Shown here piece by piece: positions 6,819 to 14,763 of a DNA stretch of 61,700 bases. The notes under the pieces are model-generated. The model did not search any database and was not told where the DNA came from. It worked only from the letters and a program-made list of their open reading frames with translations. Both the position numbers and the translations under genes were made by a program. Numbering within the stretch: the first letter of the stretch is position 1; every line of letters begins with the position of its first letter. Source of the stretch: a virus; the IMG/VR virus record IMGVR_UViG_3300042890_003048, positions 1 through 61,700 of that record, one strand, 5' to 3'.

Positions 6819-8096
6819 TTAGTCTTTTTCCCACAACTTGATGGCGTCCAGATTTACGGCACGCCTTACCTTCTTCACGTCGTCGGCCTGTTCCAACAAT
6901 GTTTCCACGCTGCTGGTCAATGCCGTAGCCAACGATTTGCGGAAACTACGACTGCTCTTGATCTCGTGAGCAATCTCTTCGCTCCGCCCACCAACACGAC
7001 TAAACTGTGCCCGGATTTGATCTAAAGCCGCATCCATTTGAACGCCCTGAGCGCCCAACATGGATCGGATGTGACCGAAGCCATTCAGCTTTTCCATAAT
7101 GTGCTGGATGGTGCTTGTGGTGATACGCTTGCGCTCTTCCGTTTCGACAGGACAGAACCGTGTCTTGAACGTTTCTGTGGGCATCGTCAAGACTTCGGTG
7201 ACCTTCTTGTCGCCATCTACGGCGTATTTCAATTCGACCGTAATGTTGTCGCCGGTAACAGTTTGGCGTACTACTTCCGCGTTCATGAATCTAACAACTT
7301 CAGTATCCATCTCGTGAGGATGGACGCGTGTGCGCTGCACCAACTGATTGGCCAGCGTCTCAAAGGCTGTTTGTAACTCCGACGTGATGTAGTCGGTTGC
7401 CGTTTGGATCGTTCTATCGATTTCCGAAGCGACACGGGAGCACTCCCGTTGGTAGATGGCAGCCGGCAATCGCACAGACGGTTTGTACGCCGTGTACACA
7501 GGATCGCTCACCGTGATGACCTGTCGCAGACTATCCGGGTAGTCGCGTAGATTGAACTGATCTCCAAGACGTTGACGGTCAAGATCAAGAATCGAATCCC
7601 ACGCCGTACCATCTGCGTCGGTGTATGGCGCATTGAGGTGTGCGGTTACACGATCTGCTGCTGAATATAATTGATCTCGACGCAGAAAGAAACCGCGCTC
7701 GAACTCTTCCATGTCTTCAACGCGGATCAGTCTGACACCGCCTTCAATCGTAGTGTCGTTAGCAGCATTAGCCTTTACGATTGTGAAAGCATCTCGCCAC
7801 GCATGCAAGTTTCGTCTACACGTATTCAACTCACTCAGCAACGGATGTCCTGACGTCAGCAATTTCTTGCTCACACCGAAACCTTTGCTTTCCCCGGACA
7901 CTACCGAGACCATCTGGAATTTAGTTTTGGCATCGACCTGCTTTGACTGAGAGAACCAAGAACAGGCGTACGTAACTTCCTGACAGTTCAAAGCAATATT
8001 AGTAATCGTCGCCGCATGTTCGTTTGGACTAATCGTTGGCTTGGTCTCATCGAAGTTGAAATTCATTTGCTCGGATCCTGTTGTGATAGTGCTCAT
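6819..8096 (-). CDS. Unknown 425-aa protein, possible AAA partner (DUF3150-like?)
   Basis: A soluble helical protein without visible catalytic motifs. It has an N-terminal segment rich in Thr, a central region of long helices (SEIDRTIQTATDYITSEL) and a C-terminal helical part ending KLWEKD. The size, helical make-up and closeness to an AAA ATPase recall DUF3150 proteins of phages, which often accompany MoxR/CobS-type ATPases; that match is a guess from memory. ATG 8096 has GGAG ten bases upstream and is preferred over the longer frame from 8117, which would overlap the preceding stop. Confidence 0.45.
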   Translation of the reverse strand: MSTITTGSEQMNFNFDETKPTISPNEHAATITNIALNCQEVTYACSWFSQSKQVDAKTKFQMVSVVSGESKGFGVSKKLLTSGHPLLSELNTCRRNLHAWRDAFTIVKANAANDTTIEGGVRLIRVEDMEEFERGFFLRRDQLYSAADRVTAHLNAPYTDADGTAWDSILDLDRQRLGDQFNLRDYPDSLRQVITVSDPVYTAYKPSVRLPAAIYQRECSRVASEIDRTIQTATDYITSELQTAFETLANQLVQRTRVHPHEMDTEVVRFMNAEVVRQTVTGDNITVELKYAVDGDKKVTEVLTMPTETFKTRFCPVETEERKRITTSTIQHIMEKLNGFGHIRSMLGAQGVQMDAALDQIRAQFSRVGGRSEEIAHEIKSSRSFRKSLATALTSSVETLLEQADDVKKVRRAVNLDAIKLWEKD

Positions 8097-8113
8097 ACGT
8101 TTCTTTCTCCAGT

Positions 8114-8380
8114 TCAAACTTCTTCGGTAACAAACGACACTGCCTGATCAAGAGCTGCGCGCGCTTGGTCTGTGGCTTCGTTATCATCTTCTTTGTACAT
8201 AGCCCACATGACTTTGAGGGCTTCCAGTAGATCGGGTGCTGCTGCAATTAATCGAGCATTGTCAAAAGCTTCTAAAGGGTGAGCGACAATGTGGGCTACC
8301 GCGTCCCCTTCTGGATCCTTTACTGGACCAACTGCTAGTACGAATCCGTCCTTGAAATCCCAAGGTCCGGGCGTGTGCAT
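8114..8380 (-). CDS. Small conserved phage protein (MHTPGPW type)
   Basis: It begins MHTPGPWDF and carries NARLIAAAPDLLEALK. This combination, a short N-terminal HTPGPW box followed by ARLIAAAPDLLEAL, occurs in very many small proteins of phages and bacterial genomic islands, all of unknown function. The family hallmark is clear here; a biochemical role is not known. ATG 8380 has GAGG five bases upstream. It sits between the GT61-type gene and the 425-aa gene. Confidence 0.75.
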   Translation of the reverse strand: MHTPGPWDFKDGFVLAVGPVKDPEGDAVAHIVAHPLEAFDNARLIAAAPDLLEALKVMWAMYKEDDNEATDQARAALDQAVSFVTEEV

Positions 8381-8387
8381 GCATACC

Positions 8388-9437
8388 TCACTTAAGTAAT
8401 TCAGTAATTGCTTTTACGACATTTGCTTTTGACACTTCAAACAATACTGCGGGGTCTGTAGCTATTTTTCCAATTTTTGGGTTAATCCCATAAACACTTT
8501 TGCGTCGAACGTTAGCAAAATCACAGATGCAATTAAAAAAATGTTCTGATTTGTTTTTGTGCGTCAAATGCACAAATTTAGTTTCTGGAGAACAAAACGC
8601 CAAATGACTTAACGCTGCGCCGTGAACACCAACAATAACCTTTGCTTCTCGAAATGCTTTAGCGTTTTCTATCAAATTATGATCTTCCGTACACCACAAC
8701 TCAAAGCCATGCCTTCTTTTAAGAAAGGCCGCTAAATCAACTTGATTGGCGCAACGTTGAGTTAAGTTGTAATTTTTCAACCTCCCTACGAATAAGCGGC
8801 GGCGGGGTGGCTTTGTTTCCCAATGCTCGTTGGCGTACTTTTGCCACAACGCAACTGCTAGGCGTCTATTCACTACTCGCGCATCGTCTTTACCAACATC
8901 TAGTACAGAAAAGTAAGATAATTTTTTAGCATGCAAACGGTTAGTCGTACCGTATGTTGTGCTACCGTCTGGCAACACAGCAAACTTTGGATCCACGGTA
9001 TAAGTACTTAAAGAGTTTCTAGGTAACCAGTTTTCTACAACTGCCCTAAGCCCTTTAAAAGCATCTAGGTTGTTTTCACACACTATTAGATCGTGTGTCT
9101 TATCTTCAAACGCTCCCCATGCGCGAGGAATGCCGTCAATCAACGTATGGTAAAAATTACAATACGTGGGTATGTAGTAACCGGCATCAATTACTACAGG
9201 ATTTTCTGTTTTTATTAAATGAGCATACCGTAAGACTTTATCGTATTTTTCGTAACTCAAGTTTTGAAAATGCGTCCACAAATGGCGCGGTGATATTTCC
9301 GAGTTGCATTGCAATACCACATGTCGAGATGAATCCATTACCACATCATGTAACGTGCGTAAACCGAACGTGTATGGCTTTAAGATGTGGTCGTACATGG
9401 GGCACCATACAATGGGTGAAAGATTTAAGTCTTTCAC
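8388..9437 (-). CDS. GT61-type glycosyltransferase (DUF563)
   Basis: Predicted sugar transferase of family GT61, which in bacteria works on capsule or surface glycans. Diagnostic segments are NFYHTLIDGIPR (about residues 94-105), RRRLFVGR (212-219) and IVGVHGAALSHLAF (268-281), the last being the classic GT61 HGA block. The length of 349 is normal for the family. There is no signal peptide or membrane segment, so it acts in the cytoplasm. The start is unsure: GTG 9437 has no visible ribosome-binding site and lies in the arm of a 16-bp perfect inverted repeat, and ATG 9398 is the next option. The DNA is more AT-rich than the adjacent ATPase gene, which hints at separate acquisition. Targets could be virion proteins, phage DNA bases or host surface. 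Confidence 0.75.
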   Translation of the reverse strand: MKDLNLSPIVWCPMYDHILKPYTFGLRTLHDVVMDSSRHVVLQCNSEISPRHLWTHFQNLSYEKYDKVLRYAHLIKTENPVVIDAGYYIPTYCNFYHTLIDGIPRAWGAFEDKTHDLIVCENNLDAFKGLRAVVENWLPRNSLSTYTVDPKFAVLPDGSTTYGTTNRLHAKKLSYFSVLDVGKDDARVVNRRLAVALWQKYANEHWETKPPRRRLFVGRLKNYNLTQRCANQVDLAAFLKRRHGFELWCTEDHNLIENAKAFREAKVIVGVHGAALSHLAFCSPETKFVHLTHKNKSEHFFNCICDFANVRRKSVYGINPKIGKIATDPAVLFEVSKANVVKAITELLK

Positions 9438-9445
9438 CCATTGTA
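9408..9445. repeat. 16-bp perfect inverted repeat
   Basis: Arms 9408-9423 and 9430-9445 are exact reverse complements around a 6-nt centre (TTTAAG). The repeat spans the start of the GT61-type gene and lies 11 bp after the stop of the AAA ATPase gene. Neither strand has a T-run after it, so it is not a typical terminator. It may control translation of the glycosyltransferase. Confidence 0.7.
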
Positions 9446-9455
9446 CGAAATTTAA

Positions 9456-11228
9456 TTATTCACCACGAAGACGACGACGCCCTGTAATAGGCGGTGTCGT
9501 GGTTTCTGTTGTCGCTGTGGCAGCTACCTTGAACAGCTTGCCAGTTGAGGCATCCAAGGCGCATTCCGAGGCCCACTTATCTAACTTGGTAATCTGTTTT
9601 GCCGCAGATACAGCAACAGGACGAATCCGTTGCTGCGTCTCGGACAAAGGCTCGGCCAACCTGCACGCTAGACGACAGGCAGAACGGATCTCGGCAGGAG
9701 TCCATCCCTCGTCGTTCACGATGTAGCCTTGCACAGCACGACCTAGAACATCATCAAGCGCCGTGATTTGTGCAATGTATCCGTCACGTCCAGCTTTATC
9801 TTTAACCAACAACGACATTGCAATCCTTTGAGCAAAAGCCCCAATATCTTTTCGTTTGGCTTTGTACTCCTCGATGATTCCGTCCACATCTGCTTCAAAC
9901 TTGCGGGCGTTTGGCACTCCGGCGATCGTCGCAGGGAAGAAGCGCTTGAGGTAAATGTTCCATACCTCAGCCCGTTGCTTATCGTCAGGAAGTCGCACAT
10001 AGAAAATAGCATCGACACGTTCGGCACGAGTAAACGCCTCGTGCATGTTGCTGATGTCATTCTCGGTGAACACCCAGAAGATTGACTCTTTGATGTCATT
10101 CATCTGGGTCAAGAACGTACCCAACATGCGGCTGCCGACACCGCCGTCACGGTCACCACCTGCGGCTGGCATGACCTTGGACACCTCGTCGATAATCACC
10201 ACACACGGGGACATGGCTTTGCAGACCTGAAAGAACTTACGAGTGTTCTTCTCGGTCTCGCCCACCAAACCACCCATCAAGTTGCCGGGATTAGCTAGCA
10301 ACGTAGGAATGCCAAACTCATTACCCGTTGTCTGAGCAATGAGCGATTTACCAGTGCCGGGAGGACCAACCAGCACAATACCCTTAGCTCGGGCATCCTT
10401 GTCAATAGCGTCCATCGGGTTAGGCGCCAACAACTTGCGCAGGAAACCCTTGACGCCTTCATTACCGCCAACGTCTGCATACTTGAGACGCGTGTCCAGC
10501 AACTCGACCAATCCATCTTGGTTTAGGATCTTGGCCTTGTATTGCCAGACGCTCTCAGGAGGCACTTCCTTGTGCTCCACGTAAGCCGCAGCGAAGACTC
10601 CTTCGGCCTGTAGCCGTGTCATGCCCAACGCAGCTTTGATGGCCTTGGTGACCCTCTCCGGATCAACTGTGGTCAACACCCCTACAGTGTTGTCGTAGAT
10701 CTCCTTCAATTCGGCTTCGTCAGGAAGCTGGTGATTAACGGCATGGAATAAAGGAGCCACCTCTTCAGGGAGTTTGGTCCCCGGAGGACTAACAACGACA
10801 ACGGCTTTTTGGAACTCCTTACCGATTGGGCAGAAGTTCTGAATGGCGGCAGACAAGCGATGGCGCTCGGCAGCTAAAGACAAGTGACCGTTCTTCAACA
10901 CTAGAATTGACGGCAGAAGAGGCTGTTCTGCGCCCTCCTCTGTGCTGGTGTTGAACTTATCGTACAGGGGTCCGTCTTTAACCATCCCGTTGATCAGGTC
11001 CACAGGCGACTCTGGCCCGCCACGATTGAGCATCACCGCAGCAGCGTCATCGCCTTCAGTCTTTTTGCCGTGGAGGCCTTTGTGGGCGTCCCAGATCATA
11101 AGATTCCACTGTCGCTTACGACAAACATTGGTAATCGCAGCAATTGCGTCCTCGATCTCGTCTGTATGGACAAAGATTGCAGGCTGACAAGCATAAATAG
11201 CAGTCTTGAATTCGTTGGTCAGGCTCAT
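9456..11228 (-). CDS. Ycf46-like AAA+ ATPase
   Basis: AAA+ ATPase of 590 residues with a Ycf46-style N-terminal domain (about 1-250), including the block LMIWDAHKGLHG. The ATPase core shows Walker A GPPGTGKS (about 288-295), Walker B VVIIDE (343-348), a GGLVGETE pore-like loop and an arginine-finger region FTRAERVD (about 399-406). Ycf46-type ATPases are found in cyanobacteria, plastids and phages; their substrate is not established. The two genes upstream resemble DUF2997 and DUF1257, families I recall as companions of such ATPases, which supports a three-part system. ATG 11228 follows GGAG by six bases; a longer frame would run into the terminator hairpin. The C-terminus is Thr-rich then basic. 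Confidence 0.78.
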   Translation of the reverse strand: MSLTNEFKTAIYACQPAIFVHTDEIEDAIAAITNVCRKRQWNLMIWDAHKGLHGKKTEGDDAAAVMLNRGGPESPVDLINGMVKDGPLYDKFNTSTEEGAEQPLLPSILVLKNGHLSLAAERHRLSAAIQNFCPIGKEFQKAVVVVSPPGTKLPEEVAPLFHAVNHQLPDEAELKEIYDNTVGVLTTVDPERVTKAIKAALGMTRLQAEGVFAAAYVEHKEVPPESVWQYKAKILNQDGLVELLDTRLKYADVGGNEGVKGFLRKLLAPNPMDAIDKDARAKGIVLVGPPGTGKSLIAQTTGNEFGIPTLLANPGNLMGGLVGETEKNTRKFFQVCKAMSPCVVIIDEVSKVMPAAGGDRDGGVGSRMLGTFLTQMNDIKESIFWVFTENDISNMHEAFTRAERVDAIFYVRLPDDKQRAEVWNIYLKRFFPATIAGVPNARKFEADVDGIIEEYKAKRKDIGAFAQRIAMSLLVKDKAGRDGYIAQITALDDVLGRAVQGYIVNDEGWTPAEIRSACRLACRLAEPLSETQQRIRPVAVSAAKQITKLDKWASECALDASTGKLFKVAATATTETTTPPITGRRRLRGE

Positions 11229-11246
11229 GCTTTTCTCCAAAAGAAA

Positions 11247-11270
11247 GGGTCCCTGCAAAAACAGGGACCC
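11247..11270 (-). terminator. Intrinsic terminator in front of the AAA gene
   Basis: GGGTCCCTG pairs perfectly with CAGGGACCC around a 6-nt loop, and on the minus strand it is followed by TTTCTTTT. The ribosome-binding site of the AAA gene starts right after. It separates the DUF2997/DUF1257-like genes from the ATPase, so the ATPase is read only by read-through or from a local promoter. Confidence 0.75.
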
Positions 11271-11301
11271 GTGACGTGTAACTAATTCCTACTAATCGAA
11301 C

Positions 11302-11499
11302 TTATATCTGCTGCTGATTCTCTGCGCGCTTCTCGAGGAAGCTGGGCTCGATGGCTTCTGCCGTGTCGTGGCCGTCAAGTGCACCTTGGCGCCGCAGGTA
11401 CGGGGCCATGGCTTTGCGACAAAGATTGCCGCCGAAGCCTTGCGCTTCTTTACTGATCGATCCGTCCGCTCCGTACTTCGTAACGATGACTGGTTCCAC
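11302..11499 (-). CDS. DUF2997-like small protein (65 aa)
   Basis: A 65-residue protein with the pattern expected for DUF2997: an N-terminal strand VIVTKYGADGSI, then EAQGFGGNLCRKAM, where a Gly-rich turn precedes a single Cys, then a helix. Family members are small, of unknown function, and occur with DUF1257 and AAA ATPases. GTG 11499 is the start, with AAGGAG five bases upstream. It is followed by the terminator at 11247-11270. The assignment is by pattern only. Confidence 0.6.
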   Translation of the reverse strand: MEPVIVTKYGADGSISKEAQGFGGNLCRKAMAPYLRRQGALDGHDTAEAIEPSFLEKRAENQQQI

Positions 11500-11508
11500 G
11501 GTTTCTCC

Positions 11509-12009
11509 TTACACGCTGAGGCGTGCTTCGTTGGGTTTGGTATGCGACACGTAACTGCCGTCTGGTTGCCGAATAAATTCAATTTGATCGCCTAGTTGCT
11601 GTGCCGCAATAGCATCGGACGCCATGCGGTAGTGCATCTGCAATAGCGGCGCAATTGTCTTTTCGTCACGACCGTCTTTGCTCTGACTAAACACTGGATG
11701 ACCAATCACATCGTGCAAGCCAAACCCGTTTTTCCACTCATCGTACTTAATCAAGTACGACCCTGCGTTTTCCGGGTCGGGCACGATGCCAACCTCGTAC
11801 GGATCAAGCCCGTGTTTTTCTTTGATAAGCCGGGCTTGTTCTGCTGAACAAGACAATACCATGACCGCATCACTGCAATCGTGGTGCGCCCGATACGTGG
11901 CGCGGTCATGCACTTCCATCCCCATTAGTTTTGCTGCCATTCTTACGGCATTCAAGTCCGTGATTAGTGGACGACCTTTGATGCTCTTCCCAGTAACCAT
12001 AAAAGACAT
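11509..12009 (-). CDS. DUF1257 (Ycf35)-like protein
   Basis: A 166-residue protein resembling DUF1257/Ycf35 in layout: an early helix ITDLNAVRMAAKLMGM, a hydrophobic strand AVMVLSC, and a later segment EVGIVPDPENAGSYLIKYD that matches the family's 'YDIGF...G.Y.lv.D' block. The function of the family is unknown; members neighbour Ycf46-type ATPases and DUF2997 proteins, as here. ATG 12009 follows AAGGAG by six bases, and the DUF2997-like gene starts 10 bp beyond its stop. Confidence 0.6.
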   Translation of the reverse strand: MSFMVTGKSIKGRPLITDLNAVRMAAKLMGMEVHDRATYRAHHDCSDAVMVLSCSAEQARLIKEKHGLDPYEVGIVPDPENAGSYLIKYDEWKNGFGLHDVIGHPVFSQSKDGRDEKTIAPLLQMHYRMASDAIAAQQLGDQIEFIRQPDGSYVSHTKPNEARLSV

Positions 12010-12026
12010 ATTGATCTCCTTAAAAA

Positions 12027-12419
12027 TTAAACGAGGTTTGTAATCTCTGCGGCTTTTGCCGTTATGCGCGCAAAAGTTTTTGGATACTTTGTTGTAAAGA
12101 ATAATGTTGCTTCTTCTTCACTGGGTTCCCACCCCAAATAACTTTTGCATGAACTGATTACGTGCCGGATACAGCGGGACAAATCGTCACCCCAGCCTTC
12201 AAAAGGGGGCATCATTACAATCAGTTTTGCGGAACTGGTGTGCACCTCCCAGTCCGTGTTCGACCATTTGCCGTTCTTTTCAAATTTTACGGCTTTGAAG
12301 ACCGCTAGTTTGGCCGCTGTGCTTTCCGCCGTGTTGTAAATGCGGCCGTCGTGAAGAACGGCCCACATGCAAGCGCGATCTCGGTTCCCTTGTTTGTCAT
12401 TAAACTTGTACACTGGCAT
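12027..12419 (-). CDS. Hypothetical protein (130 aa)
   Basis: No family recognised. The protein opens MPVYKFNDKQGNRDRACMW, is basic in its middle (KAVKFEKNGKWSNTDWEV) and contains the block EGWGDDLSRCIRHVISSC followed by a helix. There is no signal peptide or membrane segment. ATG 12419 has an excellent GGAGG seven bases upstream. It is transcribed ahead of the DUF1257-like gene with a 17-bp gap, so it may belong to the AAA cassette. Confidence 0.6.
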   Translation of the reverse strand: MPVYKFNDKQGNRDRACMWAVLHDGRIYNTAESTAAKLAVFKAVKFEKNGKWSNTDWEVHTSSAKLIVMMPPFEGWGDDLSRCIRHVISSCKSYLGWEPSEEEATLFFTTKYPKTFARITAKAAEITNLV

Positions 12420-12473
12420 AACTTCCTCCAGCCTTGATTAGGCAATGTTTATTCGTTGTGACGGGGTTAAAAT

Positions 12474-12704
12474 TCAGTCAGTTTCGTTAAAGAAATTTGC
12501 GACATCATCATCAGTATCAGGATCAATGTCGGGACGGGTGTTACTAATAATCTCTTGTTCAAATTCTTCTATAAGCTCTGCAACTGTATCGTGGCGTACT
12601 GATAATTTTTCAACTAAGAAACTCATGACCTTACGCGTATCCCAACCCATAGCGACCATTGCGGCGGATAAGACTTCGCTTAGCGTATTGTCAGTGATAG
12701 TCAC
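12474..12704 (-). CDS. Hypothetical acidic protein (76 aa)
   Basis: A small acidic helical protein: MVAMGWDTRKVMSFLVEKL, then EELIEEFEQEI-like helices and a very acidic tail (DIDPDTDDDV). No family recognised. The start overlaps the stop of the 241-aa gene by four bases (ATGA), so translation is coupled. A 54-bp gap follows before the 130-aa gene; I see no signal in it beyond the next ribosome-binding site. Confidence 0.58.
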   Translation of the reverse strand: MTITDNTLSEVLSAAMVAMGWDTRKVMSFLVEKLSVRHDTVAELIEEFEQEIISNTRPDIDPDTDDDVANFFNETD

Positions 12705-13426
12705 GAGGTTACTCCCTTACGTAGAAGCTGTTGTAACTTTTTAACAATTTCGTCGGTTGAACCTTGCTTTAATTTAAGCGCAGATAATTGTTCCATTAGT
12801 TCGTACAGACAAAGACGCAATGTAGTTTCTACCGCGTCTTTTTTTCCTGTCTGCACGTCGTTAACAGCTGCAAACATTTCCGGGTCATCTGTAAAATCGT
12901 ATGACACGGTTTTGGCGTAATCTTTGACGGCAAGTCGCAATACATCTGGAGCCTGCACAAAACCTTGCTCGTCCAGTATGAATGCGATGTATCTGCGAAT
13001 CTCAAGACAAAACAACTCATCGTCTTCGTCGGGTGGACTTAACAACAAAGCTTCCGTAATTGCCCACGCACATTCCATGGCGTCGGCAGGATCAAATTCA
13101 TCGGGCTGGAAATCATCAAAGGCTAACACGTTGGCTAACTGCACAAACCTTGAAGCATTCTTAAAAAATAGATCTGTCGTTACTACCGTAATTGCAGCAA
13201 GCAATCTATCGTAATTTGCTTTTGGCAGTTTAAGAGCAAAGTCGCTTTCAATTTCTAATCGAATCGTTTCTGGATGCCACGTCAGCAGTTCTGGACCGTA
13301 GTGATCAAGCCCCATGACAAGCAAAGTTGTGGCAAACGTTTCAGGATCTGTCCAAAGTTTTTTCCACGTACTAAGTGTTTGTTGTGGAACTGTCAGGGTC
13401 GATCCCATGAGTATGCTGTCGTTCAT
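12701..13426 (-). CDS. Unknown helical protein (241 aa)
   Basis: An acidic, mostly helical protein (FDDFQPDEFDPADAMECAW; EALLLSPPDEDDELFCLEI) with no recognised domain, signal peptide or membrane segment. ATG 13426 has GGAG seven bases upstream and lies 56 bp inside the end of the previous gene. The next gene is coupled through ATGA. Position between small virion-type genes and the AAA cassette gives no clear clue to its role. Confidence 0.6.
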   Translation of the reverse strand: MNDSILMGSTLTVPQQTLSTWKKLWTDPETFATTLLVMGLDHYGPELLTWHPETIRLEIESDFALKLPKANYDRLLAAITVVTTDLFFKNASRFVQLANVLAFDDFQPDEFDPADAMECAWAITEALLLSPPDEDDELFCLEIRRYIAFILDEQGFVQAPDVLRLAVKDYAKTVSYDFTDDPEMFAAVNDVQTGKKDAVETTLRLCLYELMEQLSALKLKQGSTDEIVKKLQQLLRKGVTS

Positions 13427-13880
13427 TCTCTTGCTCCATCGCCAGAATGTATTCTTTCTTGCGATTGAATAGTTCTGTCACATTGCAAACGACAAGCGTC
13501 ACAGGCGTTCGCGGTAATTCTTCTAATTTATCACCACTGGAAACTTCTAAGAACTTTTCTTCACCTGTCCAGCCAACGTATTTACCGTCACAAACCGTCA
13601 AACCAAATGTTGTCATTGCGGCTTTAGTTTCGTCTTTCCAAACATTTAAACATTTTACCAGTTGCTCTCTGTAAGTGCTTATAATTATTTCCTGATCTGC
13701 ATCTGAAAACAGACCAAGATGAATAAGCCACTCCAGCAAATAAATTAAAATTTGCGTTTTGTCGTCAAGCCCTTGTTTTAACTGGTCTTGCGTCAAATGC
13801 AAAAAACGGCGGCAAAATTGCTCAAACCTTGGATGGGTTAGAGTTTTTGCCGCCGTTAATACAGTTTTAGTTGGTGTCAT
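13371..13880 (-). CDS. Unknown protein (169 aa)
   Basis: No family recognised. It starts with Thr/Lys-rich and then helical sequence (HPRFEQFCRRFLHLTQDQL), followed by a beta-like part (MTTFGLTVCDGKYVGWTG) and a charged tail. The stop of the 105-aa gene and this ATG overlap (TGATG). The end overlaps the next gene by 56 bp. The three genes 12474-13880 form a tightly packed unit that resembles itself in being helical and acidic; a shared role is possible but unproven. Confidence 0.58.
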   Translation of the reverse strand: MTPTKTVLTAAKTLTHPRFEQFCRRFLHLTQDQLKQGLDDKTQILIYLLEWLIHLGLFSDADQEIIISTYREQLVKCLNVWKDETKAAMTTFGLTVCDGKYVGWTGEEKFLEVSSGDKLEELPRTPVTLVVCNVTELFNRKKEYILAMEQENERQHTHGIDPDSSTTNT

Positions 13881-14197
13881 CAGAATTTACGTGTTACCGG
13901 TACGTCGATGCGATAACGACTTGGCTGCCTGTCAGGATGAGTTGGTGGCAGTTCTGTATTGTTCATGTCAAGCACTATGCCCTGTGCGTTGACAGGATAT
14001 GGCCCAATAACGTTGCCGTTAATATGTGTAAGCCCCATATGCGCTACGGAGGCAAGCGCAAAGTGCTTAGCCTCGTTACCTGACAACTCTTCCATAGCTT
14101 CTGCAAACTTTCCAATGCCATGATCACTCTCGACCACTACCGTACCACGCGACATGTCTGGGGTGTAGGACGTAGCGTTTTCAATAATCTTAAACAC
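13880..14197 (-). CDS. Unknown protein (105 aa)
   Basis: The protein begins with an inferred GTG at 14197 (GGAG five bases upstream) and shows GTVVVESDHGIGKFAEAMEE and a later DMNNTELPPTHPDRQPSRY segment. It looks like a small soluble alpha/beta domain of unknown function. It is the first gene downstream of the 75-nt hairpin at 14254-14328, which lies in its leader region, so that element probably affects its expression. Confidence 0.55.
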   Translation of the reverse strand: MFKIIENATSYTPDMSRGTVVVESDHGIGKFAEAMEELSGNEAKHFALASVAHMGLTHINGNVIGPYPVNAQGIVLDMNNTELPPTHPDRQPSRYRIDVPVTRKF

Positions 14198-14253
14198 AAT
14201 TACTCCAATACATAAGAAAAAGGTTGGACTTGTCGCACCGAAAATATGATAAG

Positions 14254-14328
14254 TTCCCCAGATAAATTGTCAAGCACGGTACTGCGTTTGAGCGCAATAC
14301 CGGGCTTGAAATCAATTTATCTGGGGAA
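14254..14328. repeat. 75-nt imperfect hairpin (about 31 bp of pairing)
   Basis: Arms pair as follows: 14254-14269 with 14313-14328 (16 bp perfect), 14270-14275 with 14304-14309 (6 bp), 14277-14281 with 14298-14302 (5 bp), and 14283-14286 with 14293-14296 (4 bp). There are two mismatches and a 3-nt bulge, and the loop is TTTGAG. It fills most of the gap between the 105-aa and 116-aa genes. No strong T-run follows on the minus strand, though ATATTTTC is near. It could be a terminator, an RNase III site, a regulatory RNA or a small mobile remnant. Confidence 0.65.
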
Positions 14329-14335
14329 ACTCATT

Positions 14336-14686
14336 TTATTGTCTGCGGCGGTATAGAGCGCCACGCAAGTGTAGCGTGGTGCCCAGAGCGATGATCTCAA
14401 GCAAGTGGACTAATTGTCCACAGCCTTGTTGCACTAGGCCATAGCCTAGTGCATAGATGATTAGCATCGTAAACCAAATCCCAAATCCGCTGACTGGGAC
14501 TTGTTCTACATCCGGCCCAAAATTTACGTTTATCGGGGCCGGGGTGTAGTTATACACCACCGACGGAGTTGTCGGTGGTGTTGCGACGATAATATCGTCA
14601 TGAACTGGTGGCTTCTGTGCCACCGCTTTTGTCGGCTCCTCGATTAGATCGAGGAAGTTGAAACTCCTGCGAGGCACAATCGCCAT
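14336..14686 (-). CDS. Small membrane protein (116 aa)
   Basis: The N-terminal 65 residues are soluble and rich in Pro and Thr. One clear membrane segment follows at about residues 68-86 (FGIWFTMLIIYALGYGLV), with a second, weaker hydrophobic stretch (LLEIIALGTTLHL) and a short basic C-terminus. Holins and other phage lysis proteins can look like this, but the gene is far from the peptidase at 34198 and the long soluble N-terminus is unlike typical holins. ATG 14686 has AGGAGG five bases upstream. Confidence 0.6.
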   Translation of the reverse strand: MAIVPRRSFNFLDLIEEPTKAVAQKPPVHDDIIVATPPTTPSVVYNYTPAPINVNFGPDVEQVPVSGFGIWFTMLIIYALGYGLVQQGCGQLVHLLEIIALGTTLHLRGALYRRRQ

Positions 14687-14763
14687 AGGTCCTCCTTGCT
14701 CATCTCGTTATAAATAAACGGGATGCAAAGAATATGACGCGTTTTTGCCTTGGATTTAGGCTG

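Noticed and set aside
11292-11582. 96-aa leftward frame overlapping the DUF2997-like gene
   Set aside because: It is in another frame, spans the ends of two good genes, and has no ribosome-binding site. The DUF2997-like frame has a strong one.
14336-14686. Holin
   Set aside because: It has one clear membrane segment but a 65-residue soluble N-terminus, and it is not near the peptidase gene. The sequence does not support more than 'membrane protein'.
14709-14716. T4-type late promoter TATAAATA
   Set aside because: The exact octamer is on the plus strand, while all nearby genes read leftwards. One isolated match is expected by chance.
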